The position numbers were made by a program, and so were the translations under genes. The notes under the pieces were generated by a model. The model did no database searches. It was not told where the DNA came from and saw nothing but the letters and a program-made list of their open reading frames with translations. A stretch of DNA of 64,000 bases from Chitinophagaceae bacterium. Its GTDB lineage: Bacteria > Bacteroidota > Bacteroidia > Chitinophagales > Chitinophagaceae. This document shows positions 43,521 through 54,167 of this stretch, in pieces (position 1 is the stretch's first letter; the number at the start of each line of letters is the position of its first letter). The DNA lies in assembly GCA_016713965.1 (NCBI GenBank), contig JADJOC010000007.1, positions 62,001-126,000 on the forward strand, read 5' to 3'.

Positions 43521-44447
43521 ATGCAACTATCTACCAAACATTTACTCGGCATTAAAAACCTTTTAAAAGAAGATATTTCCACTATTCTTTCTACCGCCCG
43601 TCAATTTAAAGAAGTTTTGCAACGTCCCATAAAAAAAGTGCCCTCTTTACGGGATGTGACTATTGTGAATCTTTTTTATGAAAATTCTACCCGTACCAGG
43701 ATATCATTTGAGCTGGCGGAAAAACGGTTAAGTGCGGATGCAATTAATTTTGCAGCATCAGCTTCTTCCGTATCAAAAGGCGAAACACTTTTGGATACGG
43801 TAAATAATATTTTGAGCATGAAAGTGGATATGGTGGTCATGCGGCACAGTGCAAGCGGTGCCCCTCATTTTCTAGCCAGGCATGTTCCTGCTGCAATTAT
43901 AAATGCAGGCGATGGCATTAATGAGCATCCTACACAGGCATTGCTGGATGCATTTTCCATAACAGAGCGGTTAGGCGTACTCGAAGGAAAAAAAATTTTG
44001 CTGGTGGGGGATATCACCCATTCCAGGGTGGCATTGAGCAATATTCATTTACTTAAAAAAATGGGGGCAGAAGTAATGGTAGCCGGCCCGCCTACATTAA
44101 TACCCAAGTACATCGAAGAAGCATTGCAGGTAAAGGTGGAGTATAATTTAAAAAAAGCGCTGGCATGGTGTGACGTGGCTAATATTTTGCGCATCCAGCT
44201 TGAACGTCAAAACCAGGTGTTGTTTTCTTCCCTGCGGGAATATAACCTGGCATATGGTGTTACAAAAAAAATTTTGGATGAGATTAATAAAGAGATAATT
44301 ATTATGCACCCCGGGCCCATCAACAGGGGTGTGGAGATTGACAGTGATGTGGCGGACAGCAACCAATCCATTATTTTGCAGCAGGTGGAAAATGGTGTAG
44401 CAGTAAGGATGGCGGTGTTGTATTTGCTGTCAGGCGTAAAGAATTAA
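43521..44447 (+). CDS. pyrB: Aspartate carbamoyltransferase catalytic subunit
   Basis: A 308-residue enzyme joining carbamoyl phosphate and aspartate in pyrimidine synthesis. The carbamoyl-phosphate site is YENSTRTRISFELAEKRL, HPTQALLDAF holds the middle active-site His, and MHPGPINRGVEIDSDVADS the C-terminal aspartate site. The length suits the class that does not need the regulatory subunit. No pyrI is nearby. A dihydroorotase-like protein lies 20 kb upstream (22790). Intact. Confidence 0.96.
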   Translation: MQLSTKHLLGIKNLLKEDISTILSTARQFKEVLQRPIKKVPSLRDVTIVNLFYENSTRTRISFELAEKRLSADAINFAASASSVSKGETLLDTVNNILSMKVDMVVMRHSASGAPHFLARHVPAAIINAGDGINEHPTQALLDAFSITERLGVLEGKKILLVGDITHSRVALSNIHLLKKMGAEVMVAGPPTLIPKYIEEALQVKVEYNLKKALAWCDVANILRIQLERQNQVLFSSLREYNLAYGVTKKILDEINKEIIIMHPGPINRGVEIDSDVADSNQSIILQQVENGVAVRMAVLYLLSGVKN

Positions 44448-44564
44448 AAATTAAGAATTAAGAATGAGAATAAATTATTTATATAACTGCTATAATGCTA
44501 ATTTCATAACCCGGAAGAATTTTTAATTTTTCATTCTTCATTTTTAATTAATCAATTATTTCAC

Positions 44565-45053
44565 ATGCGAATTTGTTTATTTCCCGGCACCTTTGACCCG
44601 GTAACATTAGGCCACACAGATATTATTGACCGGGCATTGCCCCTGTTTGATAAATTAGTAATCGGGATAGGACGGAACAGTAACAAGCAGCCTATGTTTA
44701 CCGAAGAGCAGCGGTTGCAATGGTTAAGGGATATTTATAAAGATAACAACAGGGTAGAAGCTATTGTGTATGACGGGCTTACGGTAGATTGCTGTAAAAA
44801 GATAGGAGCTAATTTTATTTTACGTGGCATACGCTATGTAAATGATTTTGAATATGAGAAAGCGATTGCTGATATGAACAGGAGCATTGATGAAAAAGTA
44901 GAAACTGTTTTTTTAACCTGCCTGCCTAAATTTACTTCAGTTGCTTCTACATTGGTAAGAGATGTATTGCGTAATAATGGCAATGTTTCGCAGTTTCTTC
45001 CGGCTGTAGTAAACCAATCCATTAGTGAACAAGGTTATAATTTTAAACGATAA
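44565..45053 (+). CDS. coaD: Phosphopantetheine adenylyltransferase
   Basis: A 162-residue cytoplasmic enzyme making dephospho-CoA from 4'-phosphopantetheine and ATP. The nucleotidyltransferase motif is GTFDPVTLGHTDII (HxGH variant TLGH), and the second is FTSVASTLVRD. NFILRGIRYVNDFEYE is typical of CoaD. It follows pyrB on the same strand across a 117-base gap rich in AATTAAGAAT-type words. Intact. Confidence 0.96.
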   Translation: MRICLFPGTFDPVTLGHTDIIDRALPLFDKLVIGIGRNSNKQPMFTEEQRLQWLRDIYKDNNRVEAIVYDGLTVDCCKKIGANFILRGIRYVNDFEYEKAIADMNRSIDEKVETVFLTCLPKFTSVASTLVRDVLRNNGNVSQFLPAVVNQSISEQGYNFKR

Positions 45054-45381
45054 TTATATACTTTTTTAAGGCACGGTTATAAAAGTTAAACGGTTGGGCA
45101 TATTTTGATGTGGAAAATTTGTGAGTCCTTGTATTAGGTTGTATTAAATTGATTAGCAATTTGTTGCTACATTGCAATAATTAATTCCTGCATTTTATAC
45201 TTTTTATGCAGTAATTATAACATGTAAATAATTTAGGAATTTTAATTACAATATGTTTTAAGCAGTAAAATTTTACTGATTAGCGTCGTAATTCTTTATT
45301 CCTTAATTAAAAATAAAGTAACTAACTGCATTCTATTGAGATATAAGGCAGGATCAGCACCTGCACAAAAAATATTATGAT
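45054..45381. other. AT-rich intergenic region, no gene seen
   Basis: 328 bases between coaD and rnr. No hairpin or repeat of note was found. It should carry the rnr promoter, but no good TAnnTTTG match near the start was picked out. Confidence 0.4.
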
Positions 45382-47423
45382 ATGAGTAAAGATAGAACAA
45401 AGAAAAAATCTTCGCAAACACAAACTGTAAAAGGTACGCTTGATATTGCAAAAAGCGGCATGGGGTATGTAATTGCAGAAGGATTCGAAAAAGACATTTT
45501 GATAAGGCCCAATGATTTTGGAAGGGCATTTCATGGAGATACGGTAAGGGTACAGGTAAATAAAGATATAGTAAGGGGCAGGCGCATAGAAGGAAAAATA
45601 ACCGATGTAGCAGAGCGTAAGCAAACTGAATTCATTGGAAATATCCAGCTAAGTAAAAGCTTCGCTTTTTTTATCCCGGATGGAAGTAAAGAAATGCCTG
45701 ATTTTTTTATTCCACCGCATAAATTGAATGAAGCTGTAGATGGCGACAGGGTTTTAGTAAAATTGGTAAAATGGGATAAAGGTGACAGGAAGCCTGAAGG
45801 TGAAGTAGTATCTGTAATTAAAGCAGAAGATATTAATGATTTTGCGATGAAGGAAATCATCATTAACAGCGGTTTTTCTTTGCAGTTTAGCGAAGCTGCG
45901 ATAAATGACGCAAACCACCTTATGCCAACCATTACCCGTGAGGAAACTAAAAAAAGAAGAGACTGCAGGGATATTTTAACTTTTACCATAGATCCCGTGG
46001 ATGCAAAAGACTTTGATGATGCTATTTCTATCAGGAATTTAGATAATGGTAATTATGAAATAGGCGTGCACATCGCAGATGTAAGTCATTTTGTAAAACC
46101 AGGAACAGAATTGGATAAAGCAGCATACGAAAGAGCCACCAGTGTATATTTGCCGGACAGGGTAAACCCGATGTTGCCGGAAAAAATCAGTAATGAGTTA
46201 TGTTCACTAAGGCCTCATGAGGACAAATATACTTTTTCCGTTATTTACCAGATATCCAACCGGGCTGAGATTAAGCATACCTGGATTGGCCGGACATTGA
46301 TTCACAGCAACCACCGTTTTTCTTACGAAGAAGTGCAGGAAATTATTGAAAATAAAGAAGGGCTTCATCACAAGCCTATTTTATTATTAAATGATTTAGC
46401 ACAAAAATTCAGGAAAGAACGGTTTAAAAAAGGTGCTATTAATTTCTCCTCCACAGAAGTACGTTTTCAGCTGGATGAAACCGGTAAACCGGTGGGTATC
46501 ATAGTTAAAGAAAGTAAAGAAGCACATAAGCTGATAGAAGAGTTTATGTTGCTTGCCAATAAAAGCGTAGCAGAGTATGTTTCTAAAATAAAAGTTAACA
46601 AGGAGCCGATACCTTTTCCTTACCGCATACATGATACACCTGATGAAGAAAAATTAAAACCTTTTGTAGCTTTTGCAAAAAAGTTCGGTTATACTTTTGA
46701 TATGCAGGACCAGGCAGCCATCGCTTCCTCTTTTAATAAAATGCTAAAAGAAGTGCAAGGCAAACCTGAGCAGCATGTTTTAGAACAATTAGGCATCCGC
46801 ACAATGGCCAAAGCTATCTACACGCCAGAAAATATTGGTCACTACGGGCTCGGGTTCGAGAATTATTGTCATTTTACATCACCGATACGCAGGTACCCGG
46901 ATATTTTAGCGCATAGAATTTTGCAGGAATGCTTAGATAAGAATCTTAAGCTGGATAAAAAATGGAAGAGAAATGCAAACATTGCAGTGAACGGGAACGT
47001 AAAGCAATGGAAGCTGAGCGTGCAGGTAATAAATACAAACAGGTAGAATTTATGCAGGATTATATTGGGGAAGAATTTGACGGGGTGGTAAGCGGCGTAG
47101 CCTCATTCGGTTTTTTGTAGAAACGGTTTTGCATAAATGCGAAGGCATGGTAACAATAAAGGGACTTAAGTGATCATGATGATTTTAGAGTAGATGATGC
47201 TGATTATGCATTGGTAGGATTGCGGACCGGAAAAAAATTCAGGATAGGTGATTTAGTTAAAGTAAAAGTCATCAGTGCAAATTTAACTAAGCGGCAGCTT
47301 GATTATGAATGGATACCTGATAGTAAAGGAATTGGGAATTCGGACTTGGGCAAAAAAGGTAAAGCTGCTAAAGCAAAAAAAGAGGCGGAGCCAAAAAATG
47401 CTAAAGGCAAAGCAAAAAAATAA
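45382..47423 (+). CDS. rnr: Ribonuclease R, several frameshifts
   Basis: A 3'-5' exoribonuclease of about 680 residues (somewhat shorter than E. coli RNase R). Cold-shock domains come first (GTLDIAKSGMGYVIAEG), then the RNB catalytic domain with IDPVDAKDFDDAISIRNLD and the FTSPIRRYPDILAHR motif, and a C-terminal S1 domain (EEFDGVVSGVASFGFFVE) with a Lys-rich tail. Breaks near 46965, 47115 and 47165 separate the S1 part. The joined product is normal, so sequence error is likely. It degrades structured RNA in the cytoplasm. Confidence 0.9.
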
Positions 47424-47971
47424 TATACGATTATATGATATGTTAATGAGCTTTTAAATGTTTTGCGTTAATTTTTTAAATATATTTTTATTTTTCGCAA
47501 TAATCTCCTTATCAATCTTCGCAACACCCTTCTCTTTTGGAGAAGGGATGGGGATGAGGTTTAATGTGATTCATGCAATCAACATAATCTATTACATTTA
47601 TAGGATTAGGTAGAATAAGCTCAAATTCAGAAGTGACATTAATGACTACTGTTTTTTATTAGGATATTTTACACGGCCTCGAAAAAATAGCGTTAAGAAA
47701 TTTGCGAAGTAAAGCGTAAAGCAGCGAAAATGATGATACAAAGTACAAAAGCTGATATGGTATTAGTTCATTAGTGTACAAAAGTTCAAGTGTAGCTTTT
47801 TCGCTGTAGCGGAACGAAGCAAATTTTAGCTATTTTTTCGCAGCCTTGATTTTTTTTGTTACTTTTTTTTATCAAGAAAAAAAAGTAAGTAGGGAGCAAT
47901 TCAATACTGTAGTAAGTTTGAGATCAAAATACCTAATCCTATACATTTAATTTAATCCCAGTTTTAAACAT
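47424..47971. other. Long intergenic region with dispersed palindromes
   Basis: 548 bases without a gene. It contains CCCTTCTC-TTTTG-GAGAAGGG (47527-47547), a hairpin followed by GATGGGGATGAGG, which is a familiar dispersed element in this phylum (recollection). It also holds TTACTTTTTTTT/AAAAAAAAGTAA (47859-47888), a strong palindrome. The first could end rnr; the second lies 84 bases before the prenyl synthase gene. Confidence 0.5.
47527..47547. repeat. CCCTTCTC palindrome
   Basis: A perfect 8-bp stem with a TTTTG loop; it can serve as a terminator for rnr or be a dispersed element. Confidence 0.5.
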
Positions 47972-48938
47972 ATGTATTCTTATACAGAACTCTCAAGGCA
48001 ATTTGAAGAAAAATTTACCAAAAGGCATTTTCCAGATTACACACCGGGGCTATACGATCCTGCACAGTATATTTTAGAATTAGGAGGAAAGAGAATAAGA
48101 CCGGTTTGTGTGTTAATGAGCAATGAATTATTTGGTGATATTAATCCTGATGCATTTCACGTAGCTGCAGCCCTTGAGCTTTTTCATAATTTTAGCCTGA
48201 TACATGATGATATAATGGATAAAGCACCTTTGCGAAGAGGTGTGGAAACTGTTCATATCAAATACGGGGAATCAACTGCTTTATTAGCCGGAGATGTAAT
48301 GCTGGTACAGGCATATGAATATATCAATAAAATTAAAACAGGTTATTTGCACCGGGTTATTCACCTGTTTAATAAAATGGCTAAAGAAGTTTGTGAAGGG
48401 CAACAATTAGATATGGAATTCGAGCAAAAAACAACTATTGATTTTGATGAATACGTTCATATGATCACTCTAAAAACTTCTGTTTTATTAGCCACCAGTT
48501 TACAAATGGGAGCATTACTAGGCGGGGCCGGGCAAGGCAACCAGGAACATTTGTATGAGTTTGGCAAAAATTTAGGTATTGCTTTCCAGGTACAGGACGA
48601 TTATCTCGATGCTTTTGGCGACCCTCAAAAATTTGGCAAACAAACAGGTGGTGATATATTAGCCAACAAAAAAACATTTTTACTGATTCATGCTTTGCAA
48701 ACAGCTTCCGGTAAAACCTTAGCAGAATTACATCAATTAATAAATAGTAACCCTGAAAATAAGGTTGAAAAAAGTGCTGCAGATATTCCAGGATTGTAAG
48801 CTAGACAATTGGGCACAGGAATTAAAAAATAAGTATTTTCAAATCGCTTTGCAGCACCTGGATGATATTGCAGTCTCGTCAATCCGGAAAGAATCTCTAA
48901 AAGAACTTGCTGCATATCTTATGAACAGGCAGAGTTAA
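47972..48938 (+). CDS. Polyprenyl diphosphate synthase, one frameshift
   Basis: A trans-isoprenyl synthase of about 322 residues. The first Asp-rich motif is LIHDDIMDKAPLRRG, the second VQDDYLDAFGDPQKFGKQ, and GGKRIRPVCVLMSNELF opens the fold. The enzyme elongates allylic diphosphates with IPP for quinone or carotenoid chains. Product length cannot be told with certainty; a short (C15-C20) product seems likely from the residues before the first DDxxD. One extra A near 48768 hides the last 55 codons (VLQIFQDCKLDNWAQEL, ending NRQS). Confidence 0.85.
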
Positions 48939-48949
48939 CTTTTATTGCA

Positions 48950-49309
48950 CTATCTAATTAACAATGCACTTATTATTACACCACAATCAATAAGCAAACT
49001 TATAAAAAAAATTGGTACAGTATATTTTGTTGGTAATGCGGCAAGGTTTACCACTACTACCATTACCATATTGCAAATTGCAATAACATACAGCGGGAAT
49101 AAATTTCCTGTAAAAACTATTGCCATTAAAGTTACAATGGTAAAAATGGTGCCATGCCCCAAGATTCCAATAGCAGTCCACAGTATGCGGCTTTTTTCTT
49201 GTTTCTCTGCATAATTAATTATCTTTTTCCAGGAGCTGATTTTACTGGCTGTTTCTGCTGAATTTTTATAACGGTGAGCAATTGACAAGGGTTGAAAAGA
49301 CGTTTCCAT
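48950..49309 (-). CDS. Hypothetical membrane protein (119 aa)
   Basis: A short cytoplasmic N-terminus (SSWKKIINYAEKQEKSRILW) is followed by three hydrophobic helices (GILGHGTIFTIVTLMAIVF, LYVIAICNMVMVVVVNLA, VPIFFISLLIDCGVIISALL). It is convergent with the prenyl synthase, 11 bases apart. No family is recognised. It is an uninterrupted frame with a good ATG; the reverse-strand frame over the same DNA is less protein-like. Confidence 0.6.
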   Translation of the reverse strand: METSFQPLSIAHRYKNSAETASKISSWKKIINYAEKQEKSRILWTAIGILGHGTIFTIVTLMAIVFTGNLFPLYVIAICNMVMVVVVNLAALPTKYTVPIFFISLLIDCGVIISALLIR

Positions 49310-49460
49310 ATTTTATTATTTTAATACAAATTTCTACAACGTTTTTTTCAAATGCCCTGCTATTTATCAACTTAAATACTGATTTTTGTCATCATTATTT
49401 AGTCATCCAAAACTATTTATGGTTTTTTGATTATATTACTCTCCATAACCAAACAAACAT

Positions 49461-51199
49461 ATGAGCAATTCTGTATTCCGTACAAAAAAAATAAAAGATA
49501 TTTTAGCTGAAGGTGGCGATGAGACACATGGCGGTGGTTTAAAAAGGGTATTAACCTTACGTGATCTTACCTTTTTTGGTATTGCAGCTATTTTAGGAGC
49601 AGGAAGTTTTAGCAGTTTGGGCGGAGCAGTTTTTAACGGAGGCCCCGGTGTAGTGCTACTTTTTATAATAACAGCCATTGCATGTGCTTTTACAGCTTTT
49701 GCTATTCGGAATTTGCTAGTCGCATACCCGTAGCCGGTAGTGCTTATACTTATGCTTATGCCAGCTTTGGTGAATTATTTGCATGGATTATCGGTTGGGC
49801 ATTAATAATGGAATATTCTATCGGTAATATTTACGTAGCCTATAGCTGGAGCGATTATTTTACTTCACTTTTACAAAAATGCAATGTACACATACCCGTC
49901 TATCTTACTACTAGTTATATGGAGGCCAAACATGCTGTAAATGGCAGCAGCACCAACCAGGAATTATTGGCTGCATGGAACACAGCTCCTGTACTAGGTA
50001 GTTTAAGAATCATTTTTGATTTGCCGGCATTGCTTATTAATTTTTTTATAACCTACCTGGTTTACCGTGGTATAAAGGAGAGCCGCAACTTTAGTAATAT
50101 CATGGTAGTTTTAAAAATGCTGGTAGTAGTGTTAGTAATTGCAGTTGGCGGATATATCATCTTTGCCAATAATCTTACTTTTAACTGGACACCTCCTGAT
50201 GATGCCGGTGTAAAATCATTTATGCCCAACGGATTTGGAGGCGTGATGATGGCCGTAAGCGGTGTATTTTTTGCCTATATAGGTTTTGATGCGGTAAGTG
50301 TGTTGGCGGAGGAAAGTAAAAATCCTCAAAAAGATTTACCAAAAGGAATGATACTCTCTTTAGTAATATGTACCATCGTTTATATATTATTAACCCTGGT
50401 GTTAACAGGCGCAGTTAATTATAGAAATTTTGACGGAGTAGGAGACCCGCTGGCATTTATTTTTGAAAAACAAAATCTTAATGTAGGATGGATGCAGTTG
50501 CTGGTAGCCATTTGTGCAGTAATTGCCATGACAAGTGTGTTGCTGGTATTTCAAATGGGGCAACCACGTATCTGGATGAGTATGAGCAGGGACGGGTTAT
50601 TACCACCCGTATTTCAAAAAATCCATCCAAAATTTAAGACACCCTCCTTTGCCACAATTATTACTGGCCTCGTAGTGGGTATTCCTATTTTATTTACCGA
50701 TAAAACATTTGTGCTTGATTTTACCAGTATTGCCACTTTATTTGCATTTGTATTGGTTTGCAGCGGTGTTTTATTAATTCCAAGGAAAGAAAAAATCCCG
50801 GGCCGTTTTCATCTTCCATATATCAACGGGCAGTTTATTTTCCCATTAATAGTAATTGGTGCTATCATTACCGCATGTATATTGTCAAAAACATATTTTT
50901 CAGATATGTTTAATTTTAGCTTTAATGATAATAAAGATTTTATAGCAGGCAGAATCAGCTATATGGATGCAGCCATTCCCAATATCTCTTTAATTGTTTT
51001 CTGGTTAAGCTGTGGGCTGTTAAGCATTATTACTTTCATTAAAAAGTATTCTTTAATACCGCTGATGGGTTTAATTACCTGTATGTATTTATTAACCGGG
51101 ATGACCAAAAATAACTGGGCATGGTTCCTGAGCTGGTTAGCCCTGGGATTGGTAATTTATTTTATTTATGGCTACAGAAAAAGTAAATTGGCGAATTGA
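49461..51199 (+). CDS. APC-family amino acid permease, one frameshift
   Basis: About 575 residues with 12 or more membrane helices. The N-terminal LTLRDLTFFGIAAILGAGSF is the substrate-binding first helix of the APC (cationic amino acid transporter-like) family; FFAYIGFDAVSVLAEESKNP is the typical helix 6-7 link. A missing base near 49705-49715 (AFCYSEFASRIPVAGSAYTY restored) splits off the first 85 codons. It imports amino acids across the inner membrane by proton symport or exchange. The substrate is not determined. Confidence 0.88.
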
Positions 51200-51245
51200 T
51201 TTTTTGGTACCGGCATTAGTATTTTACTCAACACCGTTGTAGCCT

Positions 51246-51268
51246 GCCCCGTCCGAAGGCGGGGTCAC
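51246..51268. terminator. GC-rich hairpin after the permease
   Basis: GCCCCG-TCCGAAGG-CGGGGTC, located about 47 bases after the permease stop. It is probably its terminator, but no T-run follows. Confidence 0.4.
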
Positions 51269-51317
51269 TCACTTGTACGGCATATCTTTACTCAGCTTTT
51301 ACCAAAGCGAACATTTT

Positions 51318-51385
51318 AACCGCAGAGGCGCAAAGACGCAGAGACAAATAATTGGCAAACTCTGCGTCTTTGCGCCTCTGCGGTT
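51318..51385. repeat. 26-bp perfect inverted repeat
   Basis: The left arm (51318-51343, starting AACCGCAGAGGCGCAAAGAC) and its exact complement (51360-51385) are separated by 16 bases. The stem is very stable and unlike its AT-rich surroundings. The word GCAGAGGCGCAAAGACGC is one I have met as a dispersed repeat in many bacterial genomes (recollection). Confidence 0.85.
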
Positions 51386-51401
51386 ACTTGTCGTATCTTT
51401 G
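51369..51401 (+). promoter_or_regulatory. Promoter of the DUF2027-Smr gene
   Basis: TTTG at 51369-51372 and TATCTTTG at 51394-51401 are 21 bases apart, matching the Bacteroidota -33/-7 arrangement. The -33 box is part of the right arm of the 26-bp inverted repeat. The start codon is 22 bases downstream of the -7 box. Confidence 0.6.
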
Positions 51402-51423
51402 CAAAAAAAATCATACTATTTAC

Positions 51424-52433
51424 ATGAAATACGAAATAGGCGATAAAATAGTTGTTTTGCTTACCAATGAAGAAGGTAAGGTGATAGACATTATGAATGA
51501 AAAAATGGTGATGATAGAAGTAAAAGGAGTTCGCTTTCCTGCATATATGGACCAGATAGATTTTCCTTATTTTAAAATGTTCACCGAAAAAAAACCGGTA
51601 CCTAAAAAGAAAATTTATGTTGAAGATATCCGCAGGGAAAAAGGAATGCCAAAGTAGAAGCAGGAAAAGGTGTAGTGCTTTCTTTTCTACCCGTATTTGA
51701 TAAAGATGTATTTGATGACGATGGTAGAGAAATTAAAGATTTATATTATCAACCAATCCAATATTGCTTATAATTTTACGTACGATTTTATGGTAATCGG
51801 CGAAAGCAGTTTTACGGTAAAAATATATTATATCCCCTGTCTGATTTTTATTTGCATGATGTTAAGTTTGAAGATTTAAGTGATAGCCCTCATTTTGATT
51901 TTGAATTTTCATTAATGCAGGAAGATAAAAAGAAAGCACTTTTTTTTGAGGCATCTTTAAAATTAAAAGCCAAACAACTGTTTAAAAAGATTGAAGAGAT
52001 AAAATTAAAAAACGAGCCTGCATTTTCTTATTTATTGATGGAGGAATATCCCGACAGGATCGATGAGGAGAAAGTTGATTTAAGCAAATTAAACAATGCC
52101 GGGTATCGCATATACGATGCCGCAAAAGTAAGAGAAAATTTGCCCCCCGCACGTACAGTAATTGATTTACATATCGAAAAGCTAACTGATAGCTATAAAC
52201 ACCTTAATAATTTTGAAATTTTAACTTTGCAGCTTAAAACTTTTGAAAAATATTACGATTTGGCAGTAGCGCACAAGCAACCCTCTTTAATTATAATACA
52301 TGGTGTTGGCACCGGCAAACTTAGAGATGAAATACATGACATATTAAAATTAAAAAAAGAAGTTAAATCTTTTATTAATCAATATCATTCATCGTATGGT
52401 TATGGAGCAACAGAAATTTTCTTTAATTTTTAA
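51424..52433 (+). CDS. DUF2027 and Smr-domain protein, frameshifted
   Basis: About 336 residues. The N-terminus (MKYEIGDKIVVLLTNEEGKV) is a small SH3-like domain, the middle holds the DUF2027 region, and the C-terminus is a Smr nuclease-like domain with ARTVIDLHIEKL and LIIIHGVGTGKLRDEIHDIL. Bacteroidota carry this protein widely; its substrate (DNA junctions or mRNA on stalled ribosomes) is not established. Breaks near 51655, 51715 and 51830 occur at short runs. A strong terminator follows the stop. Confidence 0.82.
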
Positions 52434-52470
52434 ACAAGAAGTCAAGTTTTAAAAACTTGACTTCTTGTTT
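52432..52470. terminator. Terminator after the Smr gene
   Basis: AAACAAGAAGTCAAGTTTT and its complement form a 19-bp stem with a single-base centre. A weak T-run lies within the stem end; it clearly separates the Smr gene from rnpB. Confidence 0.8.
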
Positions 52471-52491
52471 AAAAATAATTTATCTTTACAT

Positions 52492-52902
52492 ATCTATCAG
52501 CCGTGCTATCGCTTTTACTTTAGGTAGAAGAGGAAAGTCCGGACAGCAAAGGGCAACATACCGGTGAATAGTCGGCTGCTTGTCATCCTGAGCCTGGCGA
52601 AGGATACAAGTAAGAAGAAAGTGCCACAGAAAATTACAGCCATTGCAGTTGGCAACAATTATAATGGTGATGGTGAAAACGTGAGGTAAGAGCTCACGGT
52701 TTTTTGTAGTAATACAATTAACGGGTAAACCTTATGTGCTGTAATGCCATGTACACCAGCGGCAGAGAGCGGCTCGTTCGATATCGTTTAGGCGGCACCG
52801 TTGGAGGGTAGGCAGCAAGACTGTATCAGTAATGATGCAGCCAGATAAATGATAGCAGCTCTGTTTATCAGAGTACAGGATCCGGCTTACAGGCTGATAG
52901 AT
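52492..52902 (+). ncRNA. rnpB: RNase P RNA (type A)
   Basis: The catalytic RNA that trims tRNA 5' ends. The P1 helix is ATCTATCAGCC (from 52492) with GGCTGATAGAT (52892-52902). The universal GAGGAAAGTCCGGAC (P4 side) follows about 40 bases in, and CAGGATCCGGCTTACAGG closes the other side. AACCTTATGTGCTG and the CAAGACTG region are further conserved parts. TATCTTTA just upstream is a likely -7 box. An insertion-like helix at 52579-52610 matches a dispersed repeat. Confidence 0.95.
52579..52610 (+). repeat. Dispersed-repeat-like helix inside rnpB
   Basis: CTTGTCATCCT (52579-52589), a GAGCCTGGCGA loop and AGGATACAAG (52601-52610) make a helix in the variable region near P12. The core GTCATCCTGAGC...GAAGGAT equals a repeat known to me from other Bacteroidota (recollection). 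Confidence 0.5.
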
Positions 52903-52920
52903 TTTTAATAATAAAAGTTA

Positions 52921-52940
52921 ATGGCCGGATTTCCGGCCAT
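52921..52940. terminator. Terminator after rnpB
   Basis: ATGGCCGGAT and ATCCGGCCAT make a perfect 10-bp stem, 18 bases after the rnpB end; AT-rich sequence follows. It can also serve the convergent gene at 52974. Confidence 0.75.
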
Positions 52941-52973
52941 AATTATTAATTATTAAAATATAAAAATTCCAGG

Positions 52974-54094
52974 TTATTTATTATTCACCAGATTAATAAA
53001 TGTAGGTAAATATCTGTGGGAAGAAAATTTCTTATAAAAATTATCCGTGTTCTTATAAGCCTCTCTCATCTCTTTTTCAAATGAAGGTGTAATGATATCG
53101 CAACGGCCTACAAATACTCTTTTTAATTCTTTCGGCGTAGGGTTAACTTCCAGCGGCAATAATTTATCTACTTCTGAAGAGGGAACTATCCAGAATACCC
53201 TAAAGCCCGGCGTTTTAAAATAACTGTTATCCCAGGTAGCCAACATTGCCTTTGCTTCTTTTTCATATAAGCCTGCTTTAACCAATTCATTTTTAAAAAT
53301 TTCAAATGCTTCTTCTGGCGTACTGAAAGTTTTTTCTAAATTTACCTTTTGGCTATTTTTAGTATTAATGCTGCCTTGCCACCATATTTTTGTTTCGCCA
53401 CTATTCGTTCTCTCATATACTAAAACATTTGCCAGATCTTTCTGTAAATTATTATTAATCACAAGGTTTTTATCATCTGTAAAAGATGTTTTTATGGGAA
53501 TATTAAAACTAGCCAGACCCCTGTAAAAATATATTTCTCGGTTTCTTTGCCATATTGTATAATATTTGCATCGGTAGCCCTTGGCGTCAGCCAGGTATTC
53601 ATTTCTGTAACAGGTAAGGTTTCATTTGAATTGGGTTCAAGGACTTTTACATCCCATTTTACCCAATCATTAAGTGACTCCTTAAAATTAAATCTATTAG
53701 AATAATTATTTCTTTCTTTTTTTCCTTTATCAATTTCAGGATACCATTGTCCTATTGCACCTTGTGGAAAGTCAACTTTTACGCTGGCATTTATTGCCTT
53801 AGGACTGTAAAAATAAATTACCGGGGTTTCCATTTTTACAGTAACGTTCTCTGGAGTAGTAAATCCTTTACCACCTTTTACTGAAGGATACTGTGGGGAA
53901 AGCGAATGCACAAACCTAGGCAACCCCTCTTCTTCTAAATAAACACCACTTAACTGATTGCCTTTACTGTCATGCAAAGTGGTAAAAGTACCCCACTCAT
54001 GTACTGTCAAATCGCTTTGTGCAGGTTTACTATTGGATTTTAAGATTACCAAACTAATTAATACAAAAGCAGCACTAATAAATACTTTTCTCAT
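52974..54094 (-). CDS. Secreted conserved hypothetical protein, one frameshift
   Basis: About 373 residues. A signal peptide (VFISAAFVLISLVILKS) is followed by LTVHEWGTFTTLHDSKGNQL, ENVTVKMETPVIYFYSPKAI and, after the break, NLVINNNLQKDLANVLVYER, WWQGSINTKNSQKVNLEKTF and TPGFRVFWIVPSSEVDKLLP. The HEWGTFT opening is shared by a family of exported proteins of unknown role in several phyla (recollection). A lost base near 53520-53530 splits the gene. Alone on the minus strand, convergent with rnpB. Confidence 0.72.
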
Positions 54095-54167
54095 AATATT
54101 TTTTTAGTGTGATGTTCAATAAATTTTAATTACATAAAAGCAGATAAGTTATATTGTTAATTATATG

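Noticed and set aside
47859..47888. Strong terminator before the prenyl synthase gene
   Set aside because: The palindrome is made of long T and A runs and looks like a dispersed element; no gene ends near it, so a terminator role is not supported.
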